64,000 nucleotides of DNA from assembly GCA_028285625.1 (NCBI GenBank), contig JANQOX010000014.1, positions 302,429 through 366,428 of the forward strand, in the 5' to 3' direction. Origin of the DNA: Myxococcota bacterium (GTDB lineage Bacteria; Myxococcota_A; UBA9160; UBA6930). Shown one piece after another: positions 43,454-51,701 of the stretch. Positions within the stretch are counted from its first letter, which is position 1, and each line of letters begins with the position of its first letter. Made by a program: the position numbers and the translations under genes. The notes under the pieces were generated by a model. That model made no database searches and was not told where the DNA came from. It worked only from the letters and a program-made list of their open reading frames with translations.

Positions 43454-44275
43454 ATGCAGTCGAGAATCGCCGCGGTTGCTGCCGCCTGGGGCCTTGCGAC
43501 GGCCCTTGCGGTCTTGCCCGGCGCGGCCGCTTCGATGCCGGTGATGGTGAATAGCTTCTCCACGTTCTCCGACCTGGTCTCCGACAGCTCGCACGCGGTC
43601 CACAACGCGACCCTGCTCGGCAACGACCGCCCGACGACCCTCGGCCTGACCTACGATGGCGATGCGTATCGTCAGCTGTGGTTGGAGACCGATGGCAGCT
43701 TGAGGATGGGCAGCTTCTATACGTTCTCCGATCTCGTCAGCGGCTCTCAACACTCCGTGCACAACATGAGCCTGTTGGGAAACGATCGGCCGACCACGCT
43801 TGCGCTGACCTACGACGGTGGCTCGTACCGCCAGCTATGGCTGGAGACCGATGGCCGCGTGAAGATGAGCAGCTTCTCCACGTTCTCCAATCTCGTCAGC
43901 GGCGCCCAGCACTCCGTTCACAACCTGAGCCTGTTGGGCAACGATCGGCCCACGACGCTTGCTCTGACCCATGACGGTAGTTCGTACCGGCAGATGTGGT
44001 TGGAGACCGATGGTCGCGTGAAGATGAGCAGCTTCTCCACCATCTCGGACCTCATTTCGGGGAGCCAGCACTCGGTGCACAACATGTCGCTGCTCGGCAA
44101 TGATCGCCCCGGCACTCTGGGGCTGCTGCGCGACGACTCGTCCTACCGTCAGATGTGGACGACGCCTGCGGCCGTCCCGGAACCGGGTCTATCGACCTTG
44201 GCCCTGATCGGATCGATCATCATGGGCGGCTCGGCCACACGACCCCGTCGGGCCGACCGCCGCCGCAGGGGTTGA
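43454..44275 (+). CDS. PEP-CTERM exported protein with exact 53-aa tandem repeats
   Basis: From the ATG at 43454 the product is 273 aa with a signal peptide (IAAVAAAWGLATALAVLPGAAA). The ATG at 43322 also has a GGAG ribosome site and would add 44 residues, so the start is not settled. The body is four copies of a module (SFSTFSDLVSGSQHSVHNMS then LLGNDRPTTLALTYDGSYRQ), spaced exactly 159 nt. The end VPEPGLSTLALIGSIIMGG followed by basic residues is a PEP-CTERM signal. It may be a small beta-propeller-like surface lectin, but the fold is not identified. Confidence 0.82.
   Translation: MQSRIAAVAAAWGLATALAVLPGAAASMPVMVNSFSTFSDLVSDSSHAVHNATLLGNDRPTTLGLTYDGDAYRQLWLETDGSLRMGSFYTFSDLVSGSQHSVHNMSLLGNDRPTTLALTYDGGSYRQLWLETDGRVKMSSFSTFSNLVSGAQHSVHNLSLLGNDRPTTLALTHDGSSYRQMWLETDGRVKMSSFSTISDLISGSQHSVHNMSLLGNDRPGTLGLLRDDSSYRQMWTTPAAVPEPGLSTLALIGSIIMGGSATRPRRADRRRRG
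43553..44160 (+). repeat. 159-bp in-frame tandem repeat, about four copies
   Basis: Units begin with AGCTTCT at 43553, 43712, 43871 and 44030; the spacing is exactly 159 nt each time. The copies differ mainly at third codon positions, so selection keeps the protein unit. Confidence 0.85.
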
Positions 44276-44328
44276 TTGCCGCAAGCTTCTGGCCGACCCC
44301 AGCCTGTCGCGGCGCAGCCCGACTTCTC

Positions 44329-46083
44329 GTGCATCGTCGCATCCGAATACTCGTTGGGGCCGTTTTCATCGCGCTGCTCTCCTGCGCGACACCGCGAATC
44401 GATGGGCCGGGTGCCGACCACGTCTTCGTCGACGGCGCCGTCTACACGCTGAATGACGAGCAGCCCTGGGCCAGCGCCGTCGTGGTCGACGATGGGCGGA
44501 TCACCTTCGTGGGCGACGACTCGGAGGCGCGCGGGTTCATCGGACGAGAGACCGCCGTGCACAAGCTCGGTGGCCACATGCTGCTCCCCGGTTTCATCGA
44601 TACCCACGCCCACCCGATCCTGGTGGCCGGGGCCGGGGACAGCCTTCGGATCGATCCCGAAGACGATGCCGACGCGATCCAGAAGGCGGTCGCCCGGTAT
44701 GCGCGCAAGCACCCGGATCTCGCCGTCATCCGGGGCTTCGGTTTCGGCGTGGCCCAGTTCGGCCCGGGCGGTCCGAGCAAGCACGTGCTCGACGAAGCGG
44801 TCCGCGATCGACCGGTGATCCTCGTCGACAACGGCGGACACAGCGCTTGGGGGAACAGCCGGACCTTCGAGATCCTGGGGATCGACCGGGAGACACCCGA
44901 CCCGATTCCGGGTTCGCACTACTACAAGCGCGACGCCGAAGGCGAGCCCACCGGCTGGATGCTCGAATCGCAGACCTTCATGCCGGCCATGGCGAAGCTC
45001 GGCAGTGCCACGGTCGAGAGCACGGTCTCGGGAGCGGCGCAGCCGTTTGCACTGTGGTCGGCGATGGGCGTGACGACCGTGTTCGATGCCGGGATGTCGG
45101 CCTTCGAGCCGACGGGCTTCGAGGCCATCGCGCAGCTCGACCGCGAGGGACGGCTGCCGTTCCGGCTCGTGACCTCCCACATGATCCAGCACCCCGACCA
45201 GGTGGACGCGGCCGTCGATCGCTTCCACGAGCTCCGCCAGCGCTACACGACCGACCGCGTTCAGGTCGGAAGTGTCAAGATCCACAACGACGGAACGCTC
45301 GAGGCGCGCACGGCTGCCGTGCTGGATCCGTGGGTCGGCGAGCCCGACAACCGTGGCGGGGTGCTGCTGGAGCGCGACGCGCTTCGAGCCTTCGTCACCC
45401 GCCTCGACGCCGCAGGCATCGACATGCACATCCACGTGATCGGAGACCGCGCGGTGCGCGATGCACTGGATGCCGTCGAGGCGGCGCGAGCGGCGAATGG
45501 AGAGACGGGCGTGCGGGTCACCTTGTGCCACGTCGAGCTGGTCGCCGACGACGACCTCCCGCGCTTTGCCCCGCTCGGCGTCATCGTGCAGACGACCCCG
45601 GTCTGGCACGCGCCACCCCCGCCGGAGTGGATGCCCTCCCTCGGCCCAGACCGCTTGGCGCGCCTCGAACGCTTCGCGCCGCTGGCTCGCGACGGTGTGC
45701 GCCTCACCTTCGGCAGTGATTTCCCCGCGTCGGGAACGATTCGTGGGATCTCACCCCTCCACAACATCGAGACGGGCATGACGCGTCAGCGCTTCGGAGA
45801 GCCCGAGGGCGAGATCCTCGGCGGGCCGCAGATGCGCCTCGACCTCGAAACCCTACTTCGCGGCTACACACGCGATGCCGCCTACCAACTCCGGCTGGAG
45901 CACGAAGTCGGTTCGATCGAAGTCGGCAAGCAGGCCGACCTCGTCGTGCTGGATGCCAACCTCTTCGACGTCCGCCCTCACGCGATCCACCGGGTGAAGG
46001 TCCGCCTGACCATGACGGCCGGAGAGATCGTCCACGAGCGCGGAATTCGCGACTGGTTCGTCGACTGGGCTCTCGGGCTGTAG
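44329..46083 (+). CDS. YtcJ-like amidohydrolase (Amidohydro_3), probable lipoprotein
   Basis: A GTG at 44329 begins MHRRIRILVGAVFIALLSC, a lipoprotein signal with the lipobox Cys; the ORF-track start at 44155 adds antisense-like residues. The 584-aa body has the YtcJ pattern: GFIDTHAHP metal motif, KIHNDGTLEARTA, the His in MHIHVIGDRAVRDALDA and the Asp in FGSDFPASG. The family hydrolyses unknown amides or esters of aromatic or nitrogenous compounds. It starts 54 nt after the PEP-CTERM gene and converges on another. Confidence 0.85.
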   Translation: MHRRIRILVGAVFIALLSCATPRIDGPGADHVFVDGAVYTLNDEQPWASAVVVDDGRITFVGDDSEARGFIGRETAVHKLGGHMLLPGFIDTHAHPILVAGAGDSLRIDPEDDADAIQKAVARYARKHPDLAVIRGFGFGVAQFGPGGPSKHVLDEAVRDRPVILVDNGGHSAWGNSRTFEILGIDRETPDPIPGSHYYKRDAEGEPTGWMLESQTFMPAMAKLGSATVESTVSGAAQPFALWSAMGVTTVFDAGMSAFEPTGFEAIAQLDREGRLPFRLVTSHMIQHPDQVDAAVDRFHELRQRYTTDRVQVGSVKIHNDGTLEARTAAVLDPWVGEPDNRGGVLLERDALRAFVTRLDAAGIDMHIHVIGDRAVRDALDAVEAARAANGETGVRVTLCHVELVADDDLPRFAPLGVIVQTTPVWHAPPPPEWMPSLGPDRLARLERFAPLARDGVRLTFGSDFPASGTIRGISPLHNIETGMTRQRFGEPEGEILGGPQMRLDLETLLRGYTRDAAYQLRLEHEVGSIEVGKQADLVVLDANLFDVRPHAIHRVKVRLTMTAGEIVHERGIRDWFVDWALGL

Positions 46084-46093
46084 CGCCTCTGGC

Positions 46094-46777
46094 CTACGAC
46101 GCATGCGGAGGTCGTGGAAGATCTCCGCGGCGGGTGTGGAGGAGGCGGCGGCGCCCTGCCTGGGCGCCTAGTGCCGCCGCGAGCAGGAGCCCCGTTGCCG
46201 GCTCGGGAACGGAGTTGAGATGGATGTCGTCGAAGAAGTAGTTGTCACCGCCCCCGTCGCCGCGAAAGGTCAGCTGTGAGACGGGTGCGTCGAAGATGAA
46301 TCGGACGAACCGGACGTTGCCGGCGGTCGTGAGTGCCGACAGGTCGAGCTCTTCGTCGCCGTTCCCCTCGTCGTAGACGAGGCTGACGTCCCCAACGCTC
46401 TGCTGGAGATTGATGAGGAGCACGCCGAACCGAGAAACGGGCACGGAGAAGTCGAAGACTACGTTCGACGTCGAGTTCGTGAGGACGCCGTTCTCGAACT
46501 CGAAGTTGATGAACTGGAGTGTGCCGTTGCCCGTGATGCTGAGGTCGGTCGAGAGCGTCAGCGCAAGCGTCGTCCCGCCAAGGTTCTGCGGGACCGCGAA
46601 GCTCTCGAAGTCGATCACCTCGGATCCTGCGGGCTCCGAAGACAGGAAGTCGGCTTCGTCGAGGTAGATGGCGACCGAGATCGCCTGGGCAGTCGGCGAG
46701 TCGACCACGAGCACGAGTGCGAGCGCCCAGACCGAGACCAGGTAGCGGCGCAGATTCCAACCGAAAGCAGAAGGCAC
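46094..46777 (-). CDS. PEP-CTERM exported protein
   Basis: The GTG at 46775-46777 has GAGGAGG seven bases upstream, giving 227 aa and a signal peptide (YLVSVWALALVLVVDSPTAQA); the ORF-track GTG at 46801 is less well placed. A beta-rich domain (IDFESFAVPQNLGGTTLALTL) resembles other exported PEP-CTERM proteins of unknown role. The tail NSVPEPATGLLLAAALGAQA plus RRR is a PEP-CTERM signal followed by a longer basic extension. Confidence 0.8.
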   Translation of the reverse strand: MPSAFGWNLRRYLVSVWALALVLVVDSPTAQAISVAIYLDEADFLSSEPAGSEVIDFESFAVPQNLGGTTLALTLSTDLSITGNGTLQFINFEFENGVLTNSTSNVVFDFSVPVSRFGVLLINLQQSVGDVSLVYDEGNGDEELDLSALTTAGNVRFVRFIFDAPVSQLTFRGDGGGDNYFFDDIHLNSVPEPATGLLLAAALGAQAGRRRLLHTRRGDLPRPPHAS

Positions 46778-46805
46778 GACAGCATCCTCCTCAGGAGCCA
46801 CCAGC

Positions 46806-47046
46806 CTACACGACTTCGCTCGCCCGTTGGTGGTTTTTTCCCGCAGGCCAGAGGTCGTCGAAGGCGAAGTCGCTCCCGGTCACCTCGGTCGAGACGTTGA
46901 CGAGCTCGATGGTGGCGGAGACGGCGACGCCCGAGTCCCACTGGGCGGTGTACTGCTGCCAGACGCCCGCAGGGCCCGGCGCGTCTCCGGGGGCGGCTCC
47001 TCCCTTATTGGAGCGGGTTCGAATCTGGCCGCTGGCGCGGGCTCCG
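46806..47046 (-). pseudogene. Remnant of an exported carbohydrate-binding-like domain
   Basis: On the minus strand an open frame ends at TAG 46806 and reads SNKGGAAPGDAPGPAGVWQQ, YTAQWDSGVAVSATIELVNV then STEVTGSDFAFDDLWPAG, the typical C-terminal strand block of secreted PEP-CTERM-type domains. No start codon or signal peptide precedes it, and its N-terminal part is missing. It occupies most of the 358-bp gap between the two genes. It seems to be a decayed gene rather than an active one. Confidence 0.45.
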
Positions 47047-47057
47047 TGACAACGCAG

Positions 47058-47119
47058 GCGCCCGGCTCGCGAGGGCGAGCCGGGCGCGTAGTCGGCGGAT
47101 CGCGCCCGAGCGATCCGCC
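47058..47119 (-). terminator. Two adjacent strong hairpins
   Basis: GCGCCCGGCTCGC-GAGG-GCGAGCCGGGCGC (47058-47087) is a perfect 13-bp stem. GGCGGATCGC-GCCCGA-GCGATCCGCC (47094-47119) is a perfect 10-bp stem. They follow the stop of the minus-strand gene at 47136. Neither has a U-tract, but together they likely end or stabilise that transcript. Confidence 0.55.
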
Positions 47120-47135
47120 GATGGCGTACCGGGGA

Positions 47136-47711
47136 TCAGGAGGACGGTGCGTAGGGCAGGGACGAGTCGTGCAGCACGATGCGCAGGGTGCCGTTCGCGT
47201 CGCGCACGTAGCCGAACGAGTACTCGACCTTCACCTCTTCACCACCGCCCGCGGGCGTGAAGTAGTAGTTGCCCATCGCGACGGCCATGCCGTTCTCGAT
47301 CCGGGTGCCGATGTTCTCCCAGCGAACCTGCGTCCACGGGCGAATCGCGAAGCCCTTGTCCTCGGGGTGGTTGGGATCCGAACCGACGAAGTACGAGAGC
47401 GCCTCGTCGAACGTGGTACGGAACTGGTCCTCCGAGGCGAGGGTCGGCTTGAAGAGCACCTCACCCATCTCGTAGCCGTAGTGATCGCGGATGTGCTGCT
47501 CGGCCTTCTGGCGCGCGGCGTCGAAGCCGTCCTGGGTGTATGCCTGGCCGATCGCGACGATGCCATTGCCCCATGCGCGCTGGGCCTCGGTGACCTCCTC
47601 GGCGGAGATCGTGGCCTTGTTGCCGTACGAGGCGTTCGCCGTCGCGGGAAGCGCGAGCAGCAGCGAGGCGCTTGCGAGGGCGAGGATCGGGATTCTGCGG
47701 ATCGGGTTCAT
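47136..47711 (-). CDS. Exported SnoaL/NTF2-like protein
   Basis: The 191-aa protein from ATG 47709-47711 has a signal peptide (ILALASASLLLALPATANA). The mature domain has the EEVTEAQRAWGNGIVAIGQAY helix and a C-terminal strand run (WENIGTRIENGMAVAMGNYYFT) typical of SnoaL/DUF4440-like cone folds. Related sequences are sometimes mislabelled as phosphoribosyl-AMP cyclohydrolase; no such motif is here. Ligand unknown. The ribosome site GGAGGAAC is good. Confidence 0.7.
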   Translation of the reverse strand: MNPIRRIPILALASASLLLALPATANASYGNKATISAEEVTEAQRAWGNGIVAIGQAYTQDGFDAARQKAEQHIRDHYGYEMGEVLFKPTLASEDQFRTTFDEALSYFVGSDPNHPEDKGFAIRPWTQVRWENIGTRIENGMAVAMGNYYFTPAGGGEEVKVEYSFGYVRDANGTLRIVLHDSSLPYAPSS

Positions 47712-47903
47712 CGAAGTTCCTCCGTGGGGGGCCCACGGGTTTGTGGGCTTCGATACGGAATCTTCCCGTTCGATCGAGGCTCGGCAAATAGGAAGTGTCG
47801 AGTTTTTCCATCGAAAATGACGATGTATTTCCTTGCCCCGGAAGCCCCGCGTTCTCGCCTCTCGGGGGCCGCGGCCCCCCTGCCGGTCGTCACCGCCGCT
47901 TGG

Positions 47904-48896
47904 TCAGGGCAGGCGTTCGTCGAGCTCGGCCCGGATCAGCGACGCCACCTCGTCGGGAATCTCCATCGGCAGGAAGTGGGTCTTGTCGGGGAAGTGGATC
48001 TCGCGGCCTCTCGGGAACTCGGCGGCCAGGCCCGGCCAGGTCGGTGAGGTCGAGAACGCCATCGGGCCACTCAGATCTTCCCTGGGTTCCTGTGCACGAA
48101 GCACGAGCACCGGCATCTCGAGCGAGCGCGCGCTGTCGTACACGCCGCCATTGGTGCGGCTGGACATGTAGACGCTCGCCTCGATCTCGGGCGGACAGGC
48201 CAGGACGAACCCGTCTCCGTCATCGGCGGGCCGGATCCCATGCTCGCAGTAGTCGCGGAGGATCTTCGGATCGAAGAGCGGGAACGAGCTGCGACCCCTC
48301 AGTCGCTCGTACATCGCGTCGGCGGAGTCGAAGCGATTGCGTCGCTTGGCAGCGGGATGCATCTCGCCCTCGGCGAGGTTCCACGAGTTCGGGTTGCCGA
48401 CGTAGGCTTCGGGTGCGGCCACCACGGGATCGATCAGGACCAGCCTTCGGAACCGCCCGGGGCTCGCCGCGGCTGCATCGATCATCGCGTGGGCGCCCAT
48501 CGAGTGGCCGACCCCAACGATGTCGTCGAGGTCGAGCGCCTCGACAAGCGCTGCCTGGTCCTGGCCCATCACGTTCCAGTGCAGGATGGGCTTCTTTTCG
48601 CTGCGGCCGTGCCCGCGCTGGTCCAGCGCGACGCTGTGCAGGGGCGGCAGCCGCGAGATGATCTGGTCCCACACGCGGGCGTGGAACCCCGTCGCGTGCA
48701 CGAAGAGCAGGGTCGGGCCGCGCCCCTTCTGTTCCGGGTGGCGCTCGAAGTACGCGAGCTCGCACTCGTCTCGCTGGAGGCGGTGCAGGGTGGGCTCCGC
48801 GGCTGGCTGTGTGACGTGCTTCACGTGTTCGAGCTTTCTTGGCGGGCCCGACTCGAGATCGGCGTTCGTGCGGGACGCTTCTCGCACTCGGGGCAT
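47904..48896 (-). CDS. Alpha/beta hydrolase
   Basis: The ATG at 48894-48896 gives 330 aa. The fold is clear: oxyanion region LLFVHATGFHARVWDQII, DQRGHGRSEKK, nucleophile GVGHSMGAHAM (Ser in GHSMG), a later acid and the catalytic His in DKTHFLPME. Substrates could be esters, epoxides or C-C bonds; the EPREDLSGP block suggests a lipid-like or aromatic ester. It begins 17 nt after the VOC-like gene, so both are likely co-expressed. Confidence 0.85.
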   Translation of the reverse strand: MPRVREASRTNADLESGPPRKLEHVKHVTQPAAEPTLHRLQRDECELAYFERHPEQKGRGPTLLFVHATGFHARVWDQIISRLPPLHSVALDQRGHGRSEKKPILHWNVMGQDQAALVEALDLDDIVGVGHSMGAHAMIDAAAASPGRFRRLVLIDPVVAAPEAYVGNPNSWNLAEGEMHPAAKRRNRFDSADAMYERLRGRSSFPLFDPKILRDYCEHGIRPADDGDGFVLACPPEIEASVYMSSRTNGGVYDSARSLEMPVLVLRAQEPREDLSGPMAFSTSPTWPGLAAEFPRGREIHFPDKTHFLPMEIPDEVASLIRAELDERLP

Positions 48897-48912
48897 GGGG
48901 GCTCCTCGCCGC

Positions 48913-49368
48913 TCAAGCGGCCGTATCCGACCTGTGGAACTCGATCCTCGGCTTCTGGGCCGCGGGCGGGGGAGACGTCGCCTGCAGCAGCTCGAGCGCC
49001 TCCTTCGCGTCGTCCTCCGTGAGCCGCTTCGTGAGCATGGCGAACTCGACCACGTTGCCGTCCGGGTCCTCGGTGTAGATCGAGTGGATCCATCCGTGGT
49101 CGATCTCGAGCACGTCCTTGCCAAGATCGAGGAGCCGTTGCCTGCGACGGTCCAGGTCCTCGGAGCCATCCGCCTGGAACGCGAAGTGGTTCGTCATCGG
49201 ATCGAGTCCGAGGTCGCGGTTCAGGTAGCCCGTCGAGTAGAAGACGTGACGGTTGAAGCCGCCTTTCTGAGGGTTGATCGGCGGGGACGGGGCGAACAGC
49301 AGGAACGCTGCGAGCGCGAGTGCGGCGACTGCGATCCGTCGCGCGTTCGTATTGCCCTCAGCGCTCAC
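48913..49368 (-). CDS. VOC (glyoxalase)-like half-domain on a membrane/signal segment
   Basis: The GTG at 49366-49368 starts a 151-aa protein with a hydrophobic segment (IAVAALALAAFLLFAP). The VOC-type part is only the C-terminal half: NHFAFQADGSEDLDRRRQRL then HSIYTEDPDGNVVEFAML, with the metal Glu (VEFA). The normal first beta-alpha-beta-beta-beta unit with its own His is replaced by the signal part. It may dimerise to build the site or be a degenerated enzyme. It lies upstream of the alpha/beta hydrolase in an operon. Confidence 0.65.
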   Translation of the reverse strand: MSAEGNTNARRIAVAALALAAFLLFAPSPPINPQKGGFNRHVFYSTGYLNRDLGLDPMTNHFAFQADGSEDLDRRRQRLLDLGKDVLEIDHGWIHSIYTEDPDGNVVEFAMLTKRLTEDDAKEALELLQATSPPPAAQKPRIEFHRSDTAA

Positions 49369-49446
49369 GCGGCGACGATATCGGAAGCCATGCTGGGAGG
49401 CCGGCCGTTCCCCGGCCCTTCCATGAGGTCGCCAGGAGAGCGGTCG

Positions 49447-49881
49447 CTACTTCAGGGTGATCTCGATCGCATGCGGCAGCGCCTGGATCTCGATCAGCGC
49501 CTCCTCGTACGAGGCCGCGCCGCTCTTCCAGGCCCCGCTGAAGCCGTAGGGCTCTCGGGGGATCGTCAGGAAGTTCCGATCGAGCTTGCCGTTCTCGTTC
49601 AGGTCCTGGTAGACGGCAATCGCGTACTGTCCGGGGGCAAGGCCTTCGATCTCGACACTCATCTGAGTCTCCGTGGCCGGCGCGTCGACGCCGTGCGCCG
49701 GCTGCCCTTCGGAGAACTCCTCCCGATGGGCTTCGTCGAAGGCGCCGACTCGGAGGATGCCTTCGCCGGCCTTGACCCCCCGAACGGTGACCCGCAGGCC
49801 ATCCGCAAGCACGAGGGACGGCAGAGCCAACAGAAGGGCCGACAGACAGATTGCACGCTTCAGGGCTTTCGTTCGGTTCAT
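49447..49881 (-). CDS. DUF2141-family exported protein
   Basis: The 144-aa product from ATG 49879-49881 has a signal peptide (AICLSALLLALPSLVLA). The characteristic DUF2141 block is complete: YAIAVYQDLNENGKLDRNFL and IPREPYGFSGAWKSGAA. The DxNxNGKLD stretch may bind Ca. The family is a small periplasmic beta protein of unknown role. It begins only 2 nt after the flavodoxin-SCP2 gene, so the pair is one operon. Confidence 0.88.
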   Translation of the reverse strand: MNRTKALKRAICLSALLLALPSLVLADGLRVTVRGVKAGEGILRVGAFDEAHREEFSEGQPAHGVDAPATETQMSVEIEGLAPGQYAIAVYQDLNENGKLDRNFLTIPREPYGFSGAWKSGAASYEEALIEIQALPHAIEITLK

Positions 49882-49883
49882 CT

Positions 49884-51443
49884 CTAGTCTCTCACTCGCT
49901 CGATCATCTTGCTCAAGATGGGGAGGAATTCCGAATCGCCGCTGACTCGAAGTCGACCCGCTGCGACGGCCTCCTGCGTGTCGCTGCGCCCGCTGCAGAG
50001 TTCGAGCCACACCTCTACGGGGCACTGGATGGTCATGGTCGCGTTCCCGACCGACCCCCGGCGCGCATCGCAGCCGGAGTCGTGAACGTCGAGAAAGTAC
50101 AACCCCCCGCCTCGTCCGCCCAGGATCAGCTGCACCGTCGCACGGACATTGCCCGCGTCCAGGGAGGCGAAGGCGTCGGGCAGTCGCTGCATGATCGCGT
50201 CCAGGTCGGTCGAAGGCGAGTCTCCCTCGGCGGGCTCTGGGCGGGGAAAGAGTCGCAAGAGCTCCGCGATGAGCCGCTGCGAGCCGATGGCCTCGTACTT
50301 GCCCTCGGTGAAGGCGTCGAGTGCATCCAGCGAACCCATTCCGATGTCGTACCAGACCTCGTAGGGCGTGCTCACGGTCAAGCTGGGGATGGCCGTCAGG
50401 CCCTGCTTGGCGATGCAGCCAGAATCTCCAATCTCGAGGTACCAGTCCAGAGCACCCGGATCGAAGCGCAGCTCGCCGTTCCGCTCGAGGGTGAGTGCAG
50501 GCGGGGCGATATGGAACTGGATGGTCGCCCTGAGGTTCGGGATCGCCGCTGGATCGTACATGGCAGCCATCGTCTGCATGAGGATCTCGTTGGGGACGTA
50601 GGTGCGATCGGCTGCGTGTACGCGGCCGACGACCTCGTCGCTGCCTGCAGAAGGCGTCGCGGGGCTGTCCATGTCGCCGGCGAGGAGCGGCGCCACGTGC
50701 CGGAGTTCCTCCGGCACGCTGGCCTTGTCCATCTGGGCGGTCCAGAAGTCGTTCGCGACCTCGTGGAACGCATCCGCGCCACCCGGAAAGAGGTCCTGGC
50801 CCAGCTCCGCCTGCAGCGCATCGCTGATCCCTCCCTCGCGGATCAGCTCTTCGCCCGCTCTGCGCACTCGGGCGTAGTACTCGCCGAAAAGGGGCTGTAG
50901 GGAAGGGCGGCTGAGCGGCTCGGCGGCTGGGCGCAGGATCTCACCCATGTACTCCCATCCTTCCATGCGAGCGATCTGCTTGAAGGTGGTGACGAGCGCT
51001 TCGAAGTGATCGAACTCGGGGAAGCCACAGGGGGAGACGAGGAACATCCTGGTGGGCTTGCGGAATCGTTCGGGGTGACCGCTGACGTTCGGCACGGAGG
51101 GATGGGGGATGAGCCAAGGCTCGAACCGCGGGAGGAGCCGGTCGATGAAGTCCTTCATGATTCCGGTCATCGAGTAGTGGTAGAGGGACGTGCCGAAGAC
51201 GACGATGTCGGCCTCGTTGAACTTCTTCAACGCGGGGGACATACCGTCCCGGTGAACGCACTCGCCTGGCGTGCGCACCCAGCAGTTGTAACAGCCGATG
51301 CAGGCCTCCAGGCTGAGGCGTCGAATGTGGACCACCTCGGTCTCCGCACCCGCCACCTCCATGCCCTCCAGCAGCGGCGTGAGGATGCGGTAGGTGCTGC
51401 TCGCCTTCATTCGAGGCGATCCGTTGAGTGCCAGCACCTTCAT
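49884..51443 (-). CDS. Flavodoxin-like NAD(P)H-dependent FMN reductase fused to two SCP2 domains
   Basis: The ATG at 51441-51443 gives 519 aa. The first ~200 residues are a flavodoxin-fold NADPH-dependent FMN reductase type (LALNGSPRMKASSTY, the CIGCYNCWVRTPGEC cysteines, GTSLYHYSMTGIMKDFIDRL). A linker is followed by two SCP2 sterol-carrier folds (about 287-400 and 405-515), each with the TIQFHI / VQLILG strand and helical end. Such reductases reduce quinones or nitro groups; the SCP2 domains could deliver a lipophilic substrate. The ORF track start at 51677 is rejected. Confidence 0.82.
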   Translation of the reverse strand: MKVLALNGSPRMKASSTYRILTPLLEGMEVAGAETEVVHIRRLSLEACIGCYNCWVRTPGECVHRDGMSPALKKFNEADIVVFGTSLYHYSMTGIMKDFIDRLLPRFEPWLIPHPSVPNVSGHPERFRKPTRMFLVSPCGFPEFDHFEALVTTFKQIARMEGWEYMGEILRPAAEPLSRPSLQPLFGEYYARVRRAGEELIREGGISDALQAELGQDLFPGGADAFHEVANDFWTAQMDKASVPEELRHVAPLLAGDMDSPATPSAGSDEVVGRVHAADRTYVPNEILMQTMAAMYDPAAIPNLRATIQFHIAPPALTLERNGELRFDPGALDWYLEIGDSGCIAKQGLTAIPSLTVSTPYEVWYDIGMGSLDALDAFTEGKYEAIGSQRLIAELLRLFPRPEPAEGDSPSTDLDAIMQRLPDAFASLDAGNVRATVQLILGGRGGGLYFLDVHDSGCDARRGSVGNATMTIQCPVEVWLELCSGRSDTQEAVAAGRLRVSGDSEFLPILSKMIERVRD

Positions 51444-51701
51444 GGAGCACCTCCCTGGCCATAGTACGAACTGCGTTCGCTCGTCGTCCGTCGACCGACT
51501 CGCGTTCAGGGTGCTTCCCGTAGCACGGAGTCGGGCAATCTGCCGGGCTCGAATCTCTGCCAGGGCAACGTCCATCAGATCGGAGCGGCCCGCGGTGCGG
51601 GTCGTTCCGGACAGAACCCTCGGGATCGGCGCGGACGAGGGCGCTCGCATCGTGCTGGTCGCGCGCGCCGACGGCACCGACAGCCCGCTCGAGTGCGGCG
51701 A

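Noticed and set aside
46990-47020. tRNA-like GGGTTCGAATC at 47.0 kb
   Set aside because: The flanks do not pair as a T-arm and no acceptor end follows; it fits the coding remnant instead.
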